DNA of 16,816 nucleotides from CAYVUI01 sp964454745 (GCA_964454745.1 CAYVUI010000101.1:1-16816), one strand, 5' to 3'. Shown: positions 6,331-13,091, numbered from the stretch's first letter. A program made the numbers and translations. The notes: generated from the letters alone by a model not told the origin.

Positions 6331-7878
6331 CTACGAACTGGTCAAGATCAGGCTGATTTGGTCGATTGAGGGCCGGGACTTGTTTTCCGTTGTATCGGTC
6401 AGCTTGAATTCGACCTGGAAACCGTAACCCGGCGGCAGGCTCGAGCAGTCCAGTTCGGCGGGGGTTTTGCGGATCTGCTTGGCAAAGCCGGGGATATGGT
6501 CATACCGTTCGCGGATCTCTTTCCAGGCGGTCCACCGGTCGATTTTACCGTTGTTGCTGGTATCGACCCCCACCCTCGCTTCGACCTTTTCTACCCAGGG
6601 GCCGGGGCTGACGTAGTCGGTTTGCATCTGCGTGATGAGATAAAACTGTCCCTCCGCGAAGCAGATATCCGGGTCCGGGTGTCCTTTGCTGAGCGGGTCA
6701 CAAAAAGAAAATTCTTTATACAAACTGGATGAGGTAAACCAGGCGATTCGTATTTCCTCATTAGCGGGGTGGTAATCGCAGAAAAGATAGTACTGCCCGC
6801 CGATCGAGATGGCGGCCCAGTCACCATAGGCGTTCTGTTCGGGTTCGTGAACGTTATATTTGCCGACGTTGGAATCCCAGTCCGGGTGCTGGGCCCAGTG
6901 AGGGTGGAGGTATTGAGCGACCTGGCCGGTGGGCCTGGTGCGATGGTCTACTGCCGGCGGCAGGATCGTAAAGCCGCTGATGCCGTCCGGACTGACAGCG
7001 TGGCCGGCGAGTGGGGAATCCCAGGAATGCGTTCGGGCGTTGATCGGGCTCCAGTCTTCGTAGATGACGTGAAAATTACCGTCAAGGTCTCGAATCATGG
7101 TACAATCGGAGCCGTGGGATGGGTCCTTAAATGCAATCCCCATATTCCTGCCGGGAAGGCCGTCGGTGAGATCCTCATCGATGTAGAGGTGGGGGTCCTG
7201 GTCGTTTGGATAGTCATAGTAGATGTACGTTTTGCCGTTGACGTACTCGGCGGCGGTGACCCAGCGTGAGAATTCTTCGGTCACGGCCCCGTGATGGACC
7301 CAGTTGACCATGTCCCGGCTTTGCCAGGCATGATAGCCGCCCAGGCCGGGCTTGAGGCCGCCGGGCGCATCGTACTGGTTGGCAAAAGGCGTGGTTTTCA
7401 GTGGGATATTAAAACCGTCGAGCGTGGCTTCTTCGGGCTCAAATCCATCTTGTTTCGCGGGATGGTAAAGCCCGAATACCCAGTAATTATCCGGGCCTAT
7501 TGACAGCAGCACTGGCGCGTCACGAAGGTTTTCCGGGCCCAGGTTGCTGATCGGCTGCCAGTTGAGCCAGTCGGGCGACTGCTCAAAGACGATTTTCCGG
7601 GCGGAGCGTTTCTCCTTGAAATTCCAGACGATACTTTGAAAATGCCCTGTCTTGCCGGCGGGGATTGCCATGCCGTCTTCAAAGTTGATTCCCTCGCTTT
7701 GCTTTTGGGCCTGCAGCCACTGCTGTGTGGTGTCAATTCGGATCGATTTTATATGGGAATCGGCAGGGGCGTCGGATGGATGGGGTTTTGCCATTGCATA
7801 AATGCTGCAGGGAAACCATAAAATAAATAGAAGCGTTAAACGAGAGTGTAGATAACTCTTTTTGAATCTTTTTTTCAT
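6331..7878 (-). CDS. Secreted beta-propeller glycoside-hydrolase-like protein (GH43-superfamily style)
   Basis: This 515-residue protein has a Sec signal peptide: basic MKKRFKKS, a hydrophobic core LTLLFILWFPCSI, and likely cleavage after Ala28 (IYA). The body shows repeated Trp/Tyr/Asp-rich strands such as GPDNYWVFGLYHP, GGYHAWQSRDMVNW, KTYIYYDYPND, DGNFHVIYEDWSP, GQYYLFCDYHP and GQFYLITQMQTD. These are typical of the five-bladed propeller of the GH43/GH32/GH117-like clan, which acts on plant or algal polysaccharides. A short beta-rich tail of about 46 residues follows. Several acidic residues are candidate catalytic groups, but I cannot assign the trio. AGGGAAG about 8 bases upstream supports the start. 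It lies 97 bp downstream of the flavin-reductase-like gene on the same strand, across a GC-rich hairpin, so co-transcription is possible but unproved. Confidence 0.72.
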   Translation of the reverse strand: MKKRFKKSYLHSRLTLLFILWFPCSIYAMAKPHPSDAPADSHIKSIRIDTTQQWLQAQKQSEGINFEDGMAIPAGKTGHFQSIVWNFKEKRSARKIVFEQSPDWLNWQPISNLGPENLRDAPVLLSIGPDNYWVFGLYHPAKQDGFEPEEATLDGFNIPLKTTPFANQYDAPGGLKPGLGGYHAWQSRDMVNWVHHGAVTEEFSRWVTAAEYVNGKTYIYYDYPNDQDPHLYIDEDLTDGLPGRNMGIAFKDPSHGSDCTMIRDLDGNFHVIYEDWSPINARTHSWDSPLAGHAVSPDGISGFTILPPAVDHRTRPTGQVAQYLHPHWAQHPDWDSNVGKYNVHEPEQNAYGDWAAISIGGQYYLFCDYHPANEEIRIAWFTSSSLYKEFSFCDPLSKGHPDPDICFAEGQFYLITQMQTDYVSPGPWVEKVEARVGVDTSNNGKIDRWTAWKEIRERYDHIPGFAKQIRKTPAELDCSSLPPGYGFQVEFKLTDTTENKSRPSIDQISLILTSS

Positions 7879-7952
7879 GTTGATTTCTTCCCTGAGGTTT
7901 CCATCCTGTAAGCGATGAGAATGGTTTTCGATATTTTGTTATGGGTAGTTTG

Positions 7953-7975
7953 GCCCTCGGGCCCGGGTCAGGGCT
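7953..7975. other. GC-rich inverted repeat between two minus-strand genes
   Basis: GCCCT at 7953-7957 and AGGGC at 7970-7974 form a stem around a GC-rich, partly self-complementary core (CGGGCCCG). It directly follows the flavin-reductase-like stop on the minus strand. No T-run follows in either direction, so intrinsic termination is not supported. It may stabilise the 3' end. Confidence 0.35.
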
Positions 7976-8476
7976 TTAGAGGGCGCCGAGCTTTCCCCCC
8001 GCGGCTACCGTGTACAGGCGTTTGTTCTTTTCGGCATTCATGTGCGATGCGACGACTTTGCCCACGAAGATGATATGATCCCCGGTTTCGAGCTCTTTTT
8101 CGAGCGTGCACTCAAAATTGGCAATCGCGTCGGTCAAAAGCACTGAATCAATCTCTTTTGCGTCTTCAATTTTGCAGCCGGCGTCCTCGAATTTGTCGGT
8201 ATCTTTACCGGATTTGGTGCCGAAGAGCATGGTGATCTTGTCCATGTCCGCGGCGGGGAAGGTGACGGTAAAGCATTTGCTCTTGCGGATGCAGTCGGTG
8301 GTGTAGCGTTTGGGGTGCAGGGCGACGGCGAGCATGGCCGGCGAGCCCGAGGCGGGCATGGCCCAGCCGACGGTGCAGGGGTTGGGTTTCTTGTCGGCAT
8401 CTTTGGCGGTAACGATGACGACCTGTTCAGGGTACTTGGTTTTGATCGCTTCAGTGTAGTCAACCTGTTTCTGCAT
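7976..8476 (-). CDS. Flavin reductase-like FMN-binding split-barrel protein
   Basis: This 166-residue protein fits the flavin reductase (DIM6/NTAB) family. It opens with YPEQVVIVTAKDADKKPNPCTVGWAMPAS, the strand-loop that cradles the flavin phosphate. It continues with AVALHPKRYTTDCIRKSKCFTVTFP, the usual HPxRxTxxxIxxxxxFxVNFP motif, and ends with GDHIIFVGKVVASHMN. Members bind FMN and reduce it with NAD(P)H or act as flavoprotein electron carriers. The partner is not visible here. GGGAGG about 6 bases before the ATG supports the start. It diverges from proC across 90 bp. The length is normal for the short, single-domain form. Confidence 0.88.
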   Translation of the reverse strand: MQKQVDYTEAIKTKYPEQVVIVTAKDADKKPNPCTVGWAMPASGSPAMLAVALHPKRYTTDCIRKSKCFTVTFPAADMDKITMLFGTKSGKDTDKFEDAGCKIEDAKEIDSVLLTDAIANFECTLEKELETGDHIIFVGKVVASHMNAEKNKRLYTVAAGGKLGAL

Positions 8477-8502
8477 CGGGGCCTCCCATTTTAGATTGCA
8501 GC

Positions 8503-8530
8503 TTTACATTCTTTACTTTTCCTTTAAGAT
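8503..8530 (+). promoter_or_regulatory. Candidate sigma-70-type promoter for proC
   Basis: TTTACA (8503-8508), 16 bases, then TAAGAT (8525-8530) lie in the 90-bp divergent gap. The leader to the proC ATG would be about 30 bases and holds AAGGAG at 8555-8560. The match is moderate and untested. Confidence 0.35.
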
Positions 8531-8566
8531 TATACGCCTGTATACGCTGTTGAAAAGGAGAAAATT

Positions 8567-9376
8567 ATGGACAGTATCGGGTTTATCGGGGCCGGGAACA
8601 TGGCCCAGGCCCTGATCCGCGGGATATTGGAGGCCAAATTGTTCGCGCCGGGGCGGGTTTTTATCTCGGATGTTCGAAAAGAGCGGCTGGCGGAGCTGGC
8701 GGGGGAATACGGCATCCAGCCGCGTGAAAGCAATGCGGACCTGGCCCGGGAGTGCTCGATTGTGGTTTTGAGCGTAAAACCCCAGCAGATGGATGAGGTG
8801 CTGGGCGGGCTTTCGGGCGTAACAATGGATGGGAAATGTATGGTTTCCATCGCGGCGGGGGTGCGGTGCGAAAAAATTTCAACTCATTTCCCGTCCCTGC
8901 CGATGATTCGAGTAATGCCCAATACACCGGCCCTGGTCGGCAAGGGAATGAGCGCGTTGTTCAGTGCCAACGCGGATGAAAATGTGATGGCCCGGATTCG
9001 GGAGATTTTCGAGTCTGTCGGTCGGGTTATCGTTGTAGGCCGTGAGGAATTGATGGATAGCGTTACGGCGGTCAGCGGTTCGGGGCCGGCGTACTTTTTT
9101 TTGATGATGGAAGCGATGATCGAGGCCGGTATTTCGCTCGGGCTAAGTGCGGAGCAGGCCGGTGAGCTGGTCCTGCAGACGGCACTGGGCGGGGCCGAGC
9201 TTGCGGTCGCGGGCAGCCGGAGCGGTCAGACGCCGGCAGCGCTGCGAGAAAAAGTGACCTCGCCGGGCGGTACGACGGCGGCGGCGCTGCAGGTCTTTGG
9301 AAACAAAGGGTTTAGTGAGATGGTGCTTGAGGCGCTGACCGCGGCGCGGGACCGGAGCGTTGAATTAAGCGGATAA
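8567..9376 (+). CDS. proC: Pyrroline-5-carboxylate reductase
   Basis: This enzyme catalyses the last step of proline synthesis, reducing 1-pyrroline-5-carboxylate to L-proline with NAD(P)H in the cytoplasm. The 269-residue length is standard. The N-terminal Rossmann fold shows the dinucleotide motif GFIGAGNMAQAL (residues 5-16). IRVMPNTPALVGKGMSAL follows in the middle. The C-terminal dimerisation and active-site region reads TAVSGSGPAYFF, then REKVTSPGGTTAAAL, which is the family signature. AAGGAG sits 6 bases before the ATG. It diverges from the flavin-reductase-like gene and is followed by the 20-bp repeat and the amidase gene in the same direction. No other proline-synthesis genes are adjacent. 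Confidence 0.97.
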   Translation: MDSIGFIGAGNMAQALIRGILEAKLFAPGRVFISDVRKERLAELAGEYGIQPRESNADLARECSIVVLSVKPQQMDEVLGGLSGVTMDGKCMVSIAAGVRCEKISTHFPSLPMIRVMPNTPALVGKGMSALFSANADENVMARIREIFESVGRVIVVGREELMDSVTAVSGSGPAYFFLMMEAMIEAGISLGLSAEQAGELVLQTALGGAELAVAGSRSGQTPAALREKVTSPGGTTAAALQVFGNKGFSEMVLEALTAARDRSVELSG

Positions 9377-9393
9377 GAAGAAACAGGTGCGAA

Positions 9394-9413
9394 AAAGGTA
9401 CCTGACCCCTTTA
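9394..9413. repeat. 20-bp dispersed repeat, copy 2
   Basis: AAAGGTACCTGACCCCTTTA is identical to 2855-2874. It lies 17 bp after the proC stop and before the amidase gene. AAAGG and CCTTT can pair. The bases just beyond are similar in the two copies (AATTCAA against TTTGAA), suggesting a slightly longer shared element. Confidence 0.75.
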
Positions 9414-9452
9414 TTTGAAGTGTGGATATGAAATATGATTATGGATTTGTTC

Positions 9453-9461
9453 GGAGGGAGG
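9453..9461 (+). promoter_or_regulatory. Strong ribosome-binding site deciding the amidase start
   Basis: GGAGGGAGG lies 5 bases before TTG at 9467. Starting there gives MTALRNLLCVGLLGFVVVLAGC, a well-proportioned lipoprotein signal. The alternatives GTG 9422 and ATG 9428 have no comparable site and would add a 13-15-residue polar extension. Confidence 0.6.
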
Positions 9462-9466
9462 GTGTT

Positions 9467-10231
9467 TTGACAGCACTGCGGAATTTGCTTTGTGTAGGAC
9501 TTCTGGGTTTTGTGGTTGTTTTGGCCGGTTGCGGTTCAGCGGGCAGCGATCCGCGGATCGCGGGGCGGGAATCGCGGCTGTATGATCGAACTTCACCGCA
9601 GATTGTAACGAAAAAGCCGTCAAAGCCAGCGATTGTTAAGCCCGTGGAGCCGGTTTGCAAGCAGTCAACGTCGCTAAAGGGGACCCGGATTGTCGTGGAT
9701 CCCGGTCACGGCGGCAGTGACCCCGGTGCGGGCGAGGTCGGGTATTCCAAGATTCCGGAGAAGATGATCGTGCTGGATATTGGCCAGGAGATGCAAAAGC
9801 AGCTTCAGTCTTGCGGGGCGGAAGTGGTGATGACGCGAAGCGGGGACACTTTTATCAGCCTGGACCGGCGGGCGGCACTGGCTGAGCAGACGGGGGCGAG
9901 TTTGCTGGTGTCGGTGCATGCGGATTCGGCTCCGAATAACGGCTCGGCGTTCGGGCCGACGATTTATATCGCCCGCAACGCAAGCAGTACGAGCCAGAAA
10001 GTGGCTAAACAGATCGATAAGAGCCTCAAAGAGGCGGGATTGTCGAGCCGGGGGATTCGCCGGGCGGATTACCGGGTGCTGGCCAAGCATTCCCGGCCGG
10101 CGGTGCTGGTCGAGTGCGGATTTTTGACGAATTATTCGGATGCCTCACGGCTCAACAGCAAATGGTACCGTCAGAAGGTCGCGCATGCGATTGTAGACGG
10201 GATCAACGACTCGCTGGGGTATGGAAAATAG
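9467..10231 (+). CDS. N-acetylmuramoyl-L-alanine amidase (Amidase_3), predicted lipoprotein
   Basis: This zinc amidase cuts the bond between N-acetylmuramic acid and L-alanine in peptidoglycan. With the TTG start it has 254 residues. A lipoprotein signal ends in LAGC (Cys22), followed by a short Lys/Pro linker and the Amidase_3 domain from about residue 73. Zinc ligands by family position are His81 in VDPGHGG, Glu98 in IPEKMIVLDIG and His151 in VSVHAD. The catalytic glutamate is Glu216 in VLVECGFLTN. RADYRVLAKHSRPAVLVE is the usual strand-helix before it. No SPOR or LysM wall-binding domain is visible. Its presence implies peptidoglycan, in line with current evidence for planctomycetes. An upstream ATG at 9428 is the main alternative start. 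Its stop abuts that of the convergent ferredoxin gene with no spacer. Confidence 0.93.
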   Translation: MTALRNLLCVGLLGFVVVLAGCGSAGSDPRIAGRESRLYDRTSPQIVTKKPSKPAIVKPVEPVCKQSTSLKGTRIVVDPGHGGSDPGAGEVGYSKIPEKMIVLDIGQEMQKQLQSCGAEVVMTRSGDTFISLDRRAALAEQTGASLLVSVHADSAPNNGSAFGPTIYIARNASSTSQKVAKQIDKSLKEAGLSSRGIRRADYRVLAKHSRPAVLVECGFLTNYSDASRLNSKWYRQKVAHAIVDGINDSLGYGK

Positions 10232-10417
10232 CTACGCCTCGATGACGATGGCCTGAACGGGGCACTCATCGGCGGCCTGCTCGGCGGCTTTTTGATGCTC
10301 CGCGGGGACAGGATCGGCGATCACTTCCGCGATGTCATCTCCCATGTTGAATACGTCGGGGCAGGCCTCGACGCAGAGGCCGCATGCGGTGCAGGTGTCG
10401 TTTACGATGGCTTTCAT
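10232..10417 (-). CDS. Small single-cluster [4Fe-4S] ferredoxin
   Basis: This 61-residue electron carrier has the motif CTACGLCVEACP (Cys9, Cys12, Cys15, Cys19) and a distal Cys52 in ECPVQAI. The spacing matches monocluster ferredoxins of the Thermotoga type, in which the first three cysteines and the distal one bind one [4Fe-4S] cluster. Cys19 is then the extra cysteine, but its usual disulfide partner near position 43 is missing, so it is probably free. The protein is acidic (DDIAEVIADPVPAEHQ), typical of ferredoxins. GGAAGGG upstream on the minus strand supports the ATG. It stands alone and is convergent with the amidase gene. A redox partner cannot be named. It points to an anaerobic or low-potential metabolism somewhere in the cell. 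Confidence 0.95.
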   Translation of the reverse strand: MKAIVNDTCTACGLCVEACPDVFNMGDDIAEVIADPVPAEHQKAAEQAADECPVQAIVIEA

Positions 10418-10533
10418 GTTCTTTTCCCTTCCTCTGGATGATTACGGATCGGGTTTTCATGCATTTTCGGGGCTTTTAAGTCCCATTCTTTTCGTTATGA
10501 TATGAAATGAAATGGGAAAAAGCAAAAACTTTT

Positions 10534-10562
10534 CTGGAAATCGTGGGATTTGAGGTTATAAT
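10534..10562 (+). promoter_or_regulatory. Candidate promoter for the SRP RNA
   Basis: TATAAT at 10557-10562 is a perfect -10 box. The best -35 at 17-bp spacing is CTGGAA (10534-10539), which is weak. Transcription would start near 10569, about 45 bases before the RNA, so 5' processing would be needed. GGGATT (10545-10550) and AATCCC (10560-10565) form an inverted repeat around the -10 box. Confidence 0.45.
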
Positions 10563-10613
10563 CCCGGTTTGGCCCTTTGTGGCCGGAGAATACATGGATA
10601 TTTGATCTTTTAT

Positions 10614-10708
10614 GGTCGGGTCCCAGGCAAGCGGGGCGCGTGAACCTGGTCAGGCGGGGAACCGAGCAGCCATAAGCGTTAGCTTTGTTGTGTCTGGCTC
10701 ACCCGACC
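10614..10708 (+). ncRNA. ffs: Small bacterial signal recognition particle RNA (4.5S type)
   Basis: This is the RNA core of the signal recognition particle, which binds Ffh and targets nascent membrane and secreted proteins. The diagnostic domain IV is present: GTCAGG, apical GGAA loop, AGCAGCC (about 10639-10662). In E. coli the three pairs closing the loop are UCC/GGA; here they are CGG/CCG, so all three changed in a pairing-preserving way, which is strong support. The ends GGTCGGGT (10614-10621) and ACCCGACC (10701-10708) pair perfectly over 8 bp, and CCAGGC with GTCTGG plus AAGC with GCTT continue the rod. The ~95-base length fits the short bacterial form without an Alu domain. It lies directly before dnaX, as scr does in Bacillus. 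Confidence 0.92.
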
Positions 10709-10718
10709 GTCTTTTTTT
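10701..10718 (+). terminator. U-tract at the 3' end of the SRP RNA
   Basis: The closing strand of the SRP RNA terminal helix (10701-10708) is followed by GTC and seven T residues (10712-10718). The RNA's own GC-rich end helix plus the U-tract can act as an intrinsic terminator. It ends just 5 bases before the dnaX ATG. Confidence 0.6.
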
Positions 10719-10723
10719 GTACT

Positions 10724-12421
10724 ATGGCCTATACCGTATTAGCACGCAGATACCGTTCGCAGCGATTTGAGGATGTCATCGGGCAGGATGCCATCGCGCA
10801 GACGCTGATCCGCGCGATCGAGAGCGAGCGGGTGGCCCATGCGTACCTGTTCTGCGGGACGCGGGGTGTGGGCAAGACGACGATGGCCCGGATCCTGGCC
10901 AAGAGCCTCAATTGCCTCAAGGCCGACGGCCCGACGGTGAAGCCGTGTTTGAAGTGCGACAGTTGTGTTTCGGTCAACGCGGGCGAGGATATCGACGTGA
11001 TCGAGATCGACGGTGCGTCGAATACGGGGGTGGACAATATCCGCCAGCTTCGCGAAAACGCGATGTATCGTCCGGCGCGGGCGAGGTTTAAGATTTACAT
11101 TATCGACGAAGTGCACATGCTCAGTACCGGTGCGTTTAACGCGCTGCTGAAGATATTGGAAGAACCCCCCGAGCATGTGAAGTTTATTTTCGCGACGACC
11201 GAGCCCAATAAGATCCTGCCGACGATCCAGTCTCGCTGCCAGCGGTTTGACTTCCAGGCGATCCAGCCGGCGACGATTGCCGAGCAGCTTGCAAGTGTGC
11301 TGAAGAAAGAGAAGATCAAGGCGGATAAGGATGTGTTTGTGCGGCTTTCACGGCTGGCGAATGGTTCCATGCGTGACGGGCTGAGTTTGCTCGATCAGTT
11401 GATCAGTACCGGGCAGGAGCCGTTGACGGTCGAGCTGTTGGAGATGTACCTCGGCGCACCGGGAAGCGAGCGGATTTATGAACTGCTCGAAATGATTGCC
11501 GCGGGCGACGGAGCCGGTACGCTGGACAAGGTAGGCGGATTGATCGCGGACGGCAAGACGTGTCCGCAGATTGCCGAGGCGATGATCGAGGCCCTGCGGG
11601 ATGTAATGGTGCTGCGTGCGGCGCCGGACAACGAGAGCCTGGTGATTTTGACCGCGGGCGAGCGGGAGCGTGCGGTATCGGTGGCGCAGTCTTTCGATAT
11701 TCCGTCGATGATTTACCAGATTACGTCACTCGAGCGGATTCGCTATACCCTTCGCAACAGCGAGCAGCCGCGGGCGCTTTTGGAGGCGACACTGATCCGG
11801 CTGGCACTGCGGGACGACTTTATCGGTGCCGACGCGGTGCTAAAGGCGGTTTCGTCCGGCCAGGCAGCGGGCGGGAGCGTAAAAAAAAACGAAACAGCCG
11901 ATGAGAGCGGCCCGGTAGGCGAGACTTTTTCGGCGGGTGTGGGCGAACCCGCACAGGCAAGGCAGGGGGATTTTGCGAAGACAAAAGGCAAGGGGCAGGT
12001 GCCGCAGGTTCTCACCGGTTCGGCGGACCTTAGAGTGTGGCAGGAAAAATGGGAGCAGATTGTCGAGGCGATCAAGCAGGCGCAGACCGGGGTCGGCGGG
12101 TACCTTGCCAATGCAAAGCCCACGGCGTTTGAGGGCAGCCGGCTGACGCTTGAATTCGGGCAGAATTTGAAGTTTATCGTGGACCGGCTGGGCCGGGATC
12201 AGAAAAAAATCGATGAAATGCTCTCCAGGGCCGCCGGCTGCGAGGTCTTCGTAAAGCTGGTGCTGGGCGAAGAGACGTTTGAACCACCGCGGCCGATTGA
12301 CCAGATGTCGATGAGTGCCGAGCAGCGGCATGAGATACTCAGCGAAAACGGCATCCGCCAGCTCTTGAGCGGATTTAAGGCCCGTGTGATCGATATTACC
12401 AAGGTTCGTGAGGAGCAATGA
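10724..12421 (+). CDS. dnaX: DNA polymerase III subunit tau (and possibly gamma)
   Basis: This is the clamp-loader ATPase that loads the sliding clamp and ties the replisome together. Starting at ATG 10724 gives 565 residues beginning MAYTVLARRYRSQRFEDVIGQ, the canonical DnaX start. A longer frame to TTG 10685 runs into the SRP RNA and is rejected. Domain I has Walker A GTRGVGKTT (45-53), zinc-binding Cys64, Cys75, Cys78 and Cys81, Walker B IIDEVH (about 126-131), and sensor/arginine finger FATTEP...SRC. Domain III ends near RALLEATLIRLALRDDF. A Lys/Gly-rich linker and a tau-specific C-terminal domain (WEQIVEAIKQA...) follow. An A9 tract at codons 386-389 may yield a gamma-like product of about 393 residues. 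No Shine-Dalgarno sequence precedes the ATG. The last 4 bp overlap recR (ATGA), so translation is coupled. Confidence 0.97.
   Translation: MAYTVLARRYRSQRFEDVIGQDAIAQTLIRAIESERVAHAYLFCGTRGVGKTTMARILAKSLNCLKADGPTVKPCLKCDSCVSVNAGEDIDVIEIDGASNTGVDNIRQLRENAMYRPARARFKIYIIDEVHMLSTGAFNALLKILEEPPEHVKFIFATTEPNKILPTIQSRCQRFDFQAIQPATIAEQLASVLKKEKIKADKDVFVRLSRLANGSMRDGLSLLDQLISTGQEPLTVELLEMYLGAPGSERIYELLEMIAAGDGAGTLDKVGGLIADGKTCPQIAEAMIEALRDVMVLRAAPDNESLVILTAGERERAVSVAQSFDIPSMIYQITSLERIRYTLRNSEQPRALLEATLIRLALRDDFIGADAVLKAVSSGQAAGGSVKKNETADESGPVGETFSAGVGEPAQARQGDFAKTKGKGQVPQVLTGSADLRVWQEKWEQIVEAIKQAQTGVGGYLANAKPTAFEGSRLTLEFGQNLKFIVDRLGRDQKKIDEMLSRAAGCEVFVKLVLGEETFEPPRPIDQMSMSAEQRHEILSENGIRQLLSGFKARVIDITKVREEQ
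11873..11911 (+). promoter_or_regulatory. Candidate gamma/tau frameshift or slippage signal in dnaX
   Basis: GGGAG (11873-11877) is followed by nine A residues (11881-11889) and C, containing the heptamer A AAA AAC in the correct phase. Six bases later GCCG (11897-11900) can pair with CGGC (11908-11911). The -1 frame stops at TGA 11902-11904 and the +1 frame at TAG 11916-11918. The layout resembles E. coli (ribosomal) and Thermus (transcriptional A9) dnaX sites. Confidence 0.55.
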
Positions 12422-13023
12422 GCAACCCGGCGTATACAGAGAGTTTGAACCGGCTGATCGAGCAGTTTGGCTCGCTGCCGGGGATCGGGGCCAAGACGGC
12501 AGAGCGGCTGGCGTTTCATGTACTCAAGTCGTCGAAGGAAGAGGCACTGCAGATCGCGCGGGCGATTGCGGATGTCAAGAACAACGTGCGGCAGTGCTCG
12601 GTTTGTTATAACCTCAGCGAGGGCGAGGTCTGTTCGATCTGTTCGGATCCGCGGCGGGAACAGTCGGTGGTGTGCGTGGTCGAGCAGCCCAAGGATGTGA
12701 TCAGCCTCGAGAAGACGGGCATCTGCAAGTGGGTGTACCATGTCCTGAACGGCCATATCGCGCCGCTGGACGGGATCGAGGCGGAGGATTTGACGATTGA
12801 CGCGCTGGTCGCCCGGGTTCGCAAGGGCGAGATCGGGGAAGTCGTGATGGCGACGAATCCGAATATCGAGGGCGACGGGACGGCGCTGTATTTGAGCTCG
12901 GTACTGCGTCCGATGGGGGTGAAGATCACGCGGCTGGCACGCGGATTGCCTACGGGCAGTACGATTGAGTTCGCTTCGGGCTCGATCCTGGCCGATGCGA
13001 TCATGGGCCGGCAGGATCTTTAA
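12418..13023 (+). CDS. recR: Recombination mediator protein RecR
   Basis: RecR works with RecO (and RecF) to load RecA on single-stranded gaps, forming a ring-shaped clamp on DNA. The 201-residue length is standard. An N-terminal helix-hairpin-helix (LIEQFGSLPGIGAKTAERLAF, about 13-33, positions 13-33 on the protein) is followed by a C4 zinc finger (Cys60, Cys63, Cys72, Cys75). A Toprim domain opens with VVCVVEQPKDV (Glu89) and continues with ATNPNIEGDGTALYL. The C-terminal RLARGLPTGSTIEFASGSILADAI is the RecR signature. ATG overlaps the dnaX stop by 4 bp with no room for its own strong ribosome site, so it depends on translational coupling. The ybaB/ebfC gene that usually sits between dnaX and recR is absent here. 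Confidence 0.97.
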   Translation: MSNPAYTESLNRLIEQFGSLPGIGAKTAERLAFHVLKSSKEEALQIARAIADVKNNVRQCSVCYNLSEGEVCSICSDPRREQSVVCVVEQPKDVISLEKTGICKWVYHVLNGHIAPLDGIEAEDLTIDALVARVRKGEIGEVVMATNPNIEGDGTALYLSSVLRPMGVKITRLARGLPTGSTIEFASGSILADAIMGRQDL

Positions 13024-13073
13024 TGCGGTAGAATGACATAAGGTGTTTGCAGGGCTTGCTTTATGCGATGTGG

Positions 13074-13091
13074 GCCGAGCAGGTCGGCTTT
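13074..13091 (+). terminator. Weak hairpin after recR
   Basis: GCCGA (13074-13078) and TCGGC (13084-13088) form a 5-bp stem with a 5-base loop, extendable by two G-U pairs, 51 bases after the recR stop. Only three T residues follow, so termination would be weak. Confidence 0.3.

Noticed and set aside
7953..7975. Rho-independent terminator between the flavin-reductase-like and hydrolase-like genes
   Set aside because: The stem is GC-rich, but no T-run follows on either strand.
10685..10723. Upstream extension of dnaX to TTG 10685
   Set aside because: It lies inside the SRP RNA and its terminator. Homologous DnaX proteins start at MAYxVLARKYRP-like sequence, matching ATG 10724.
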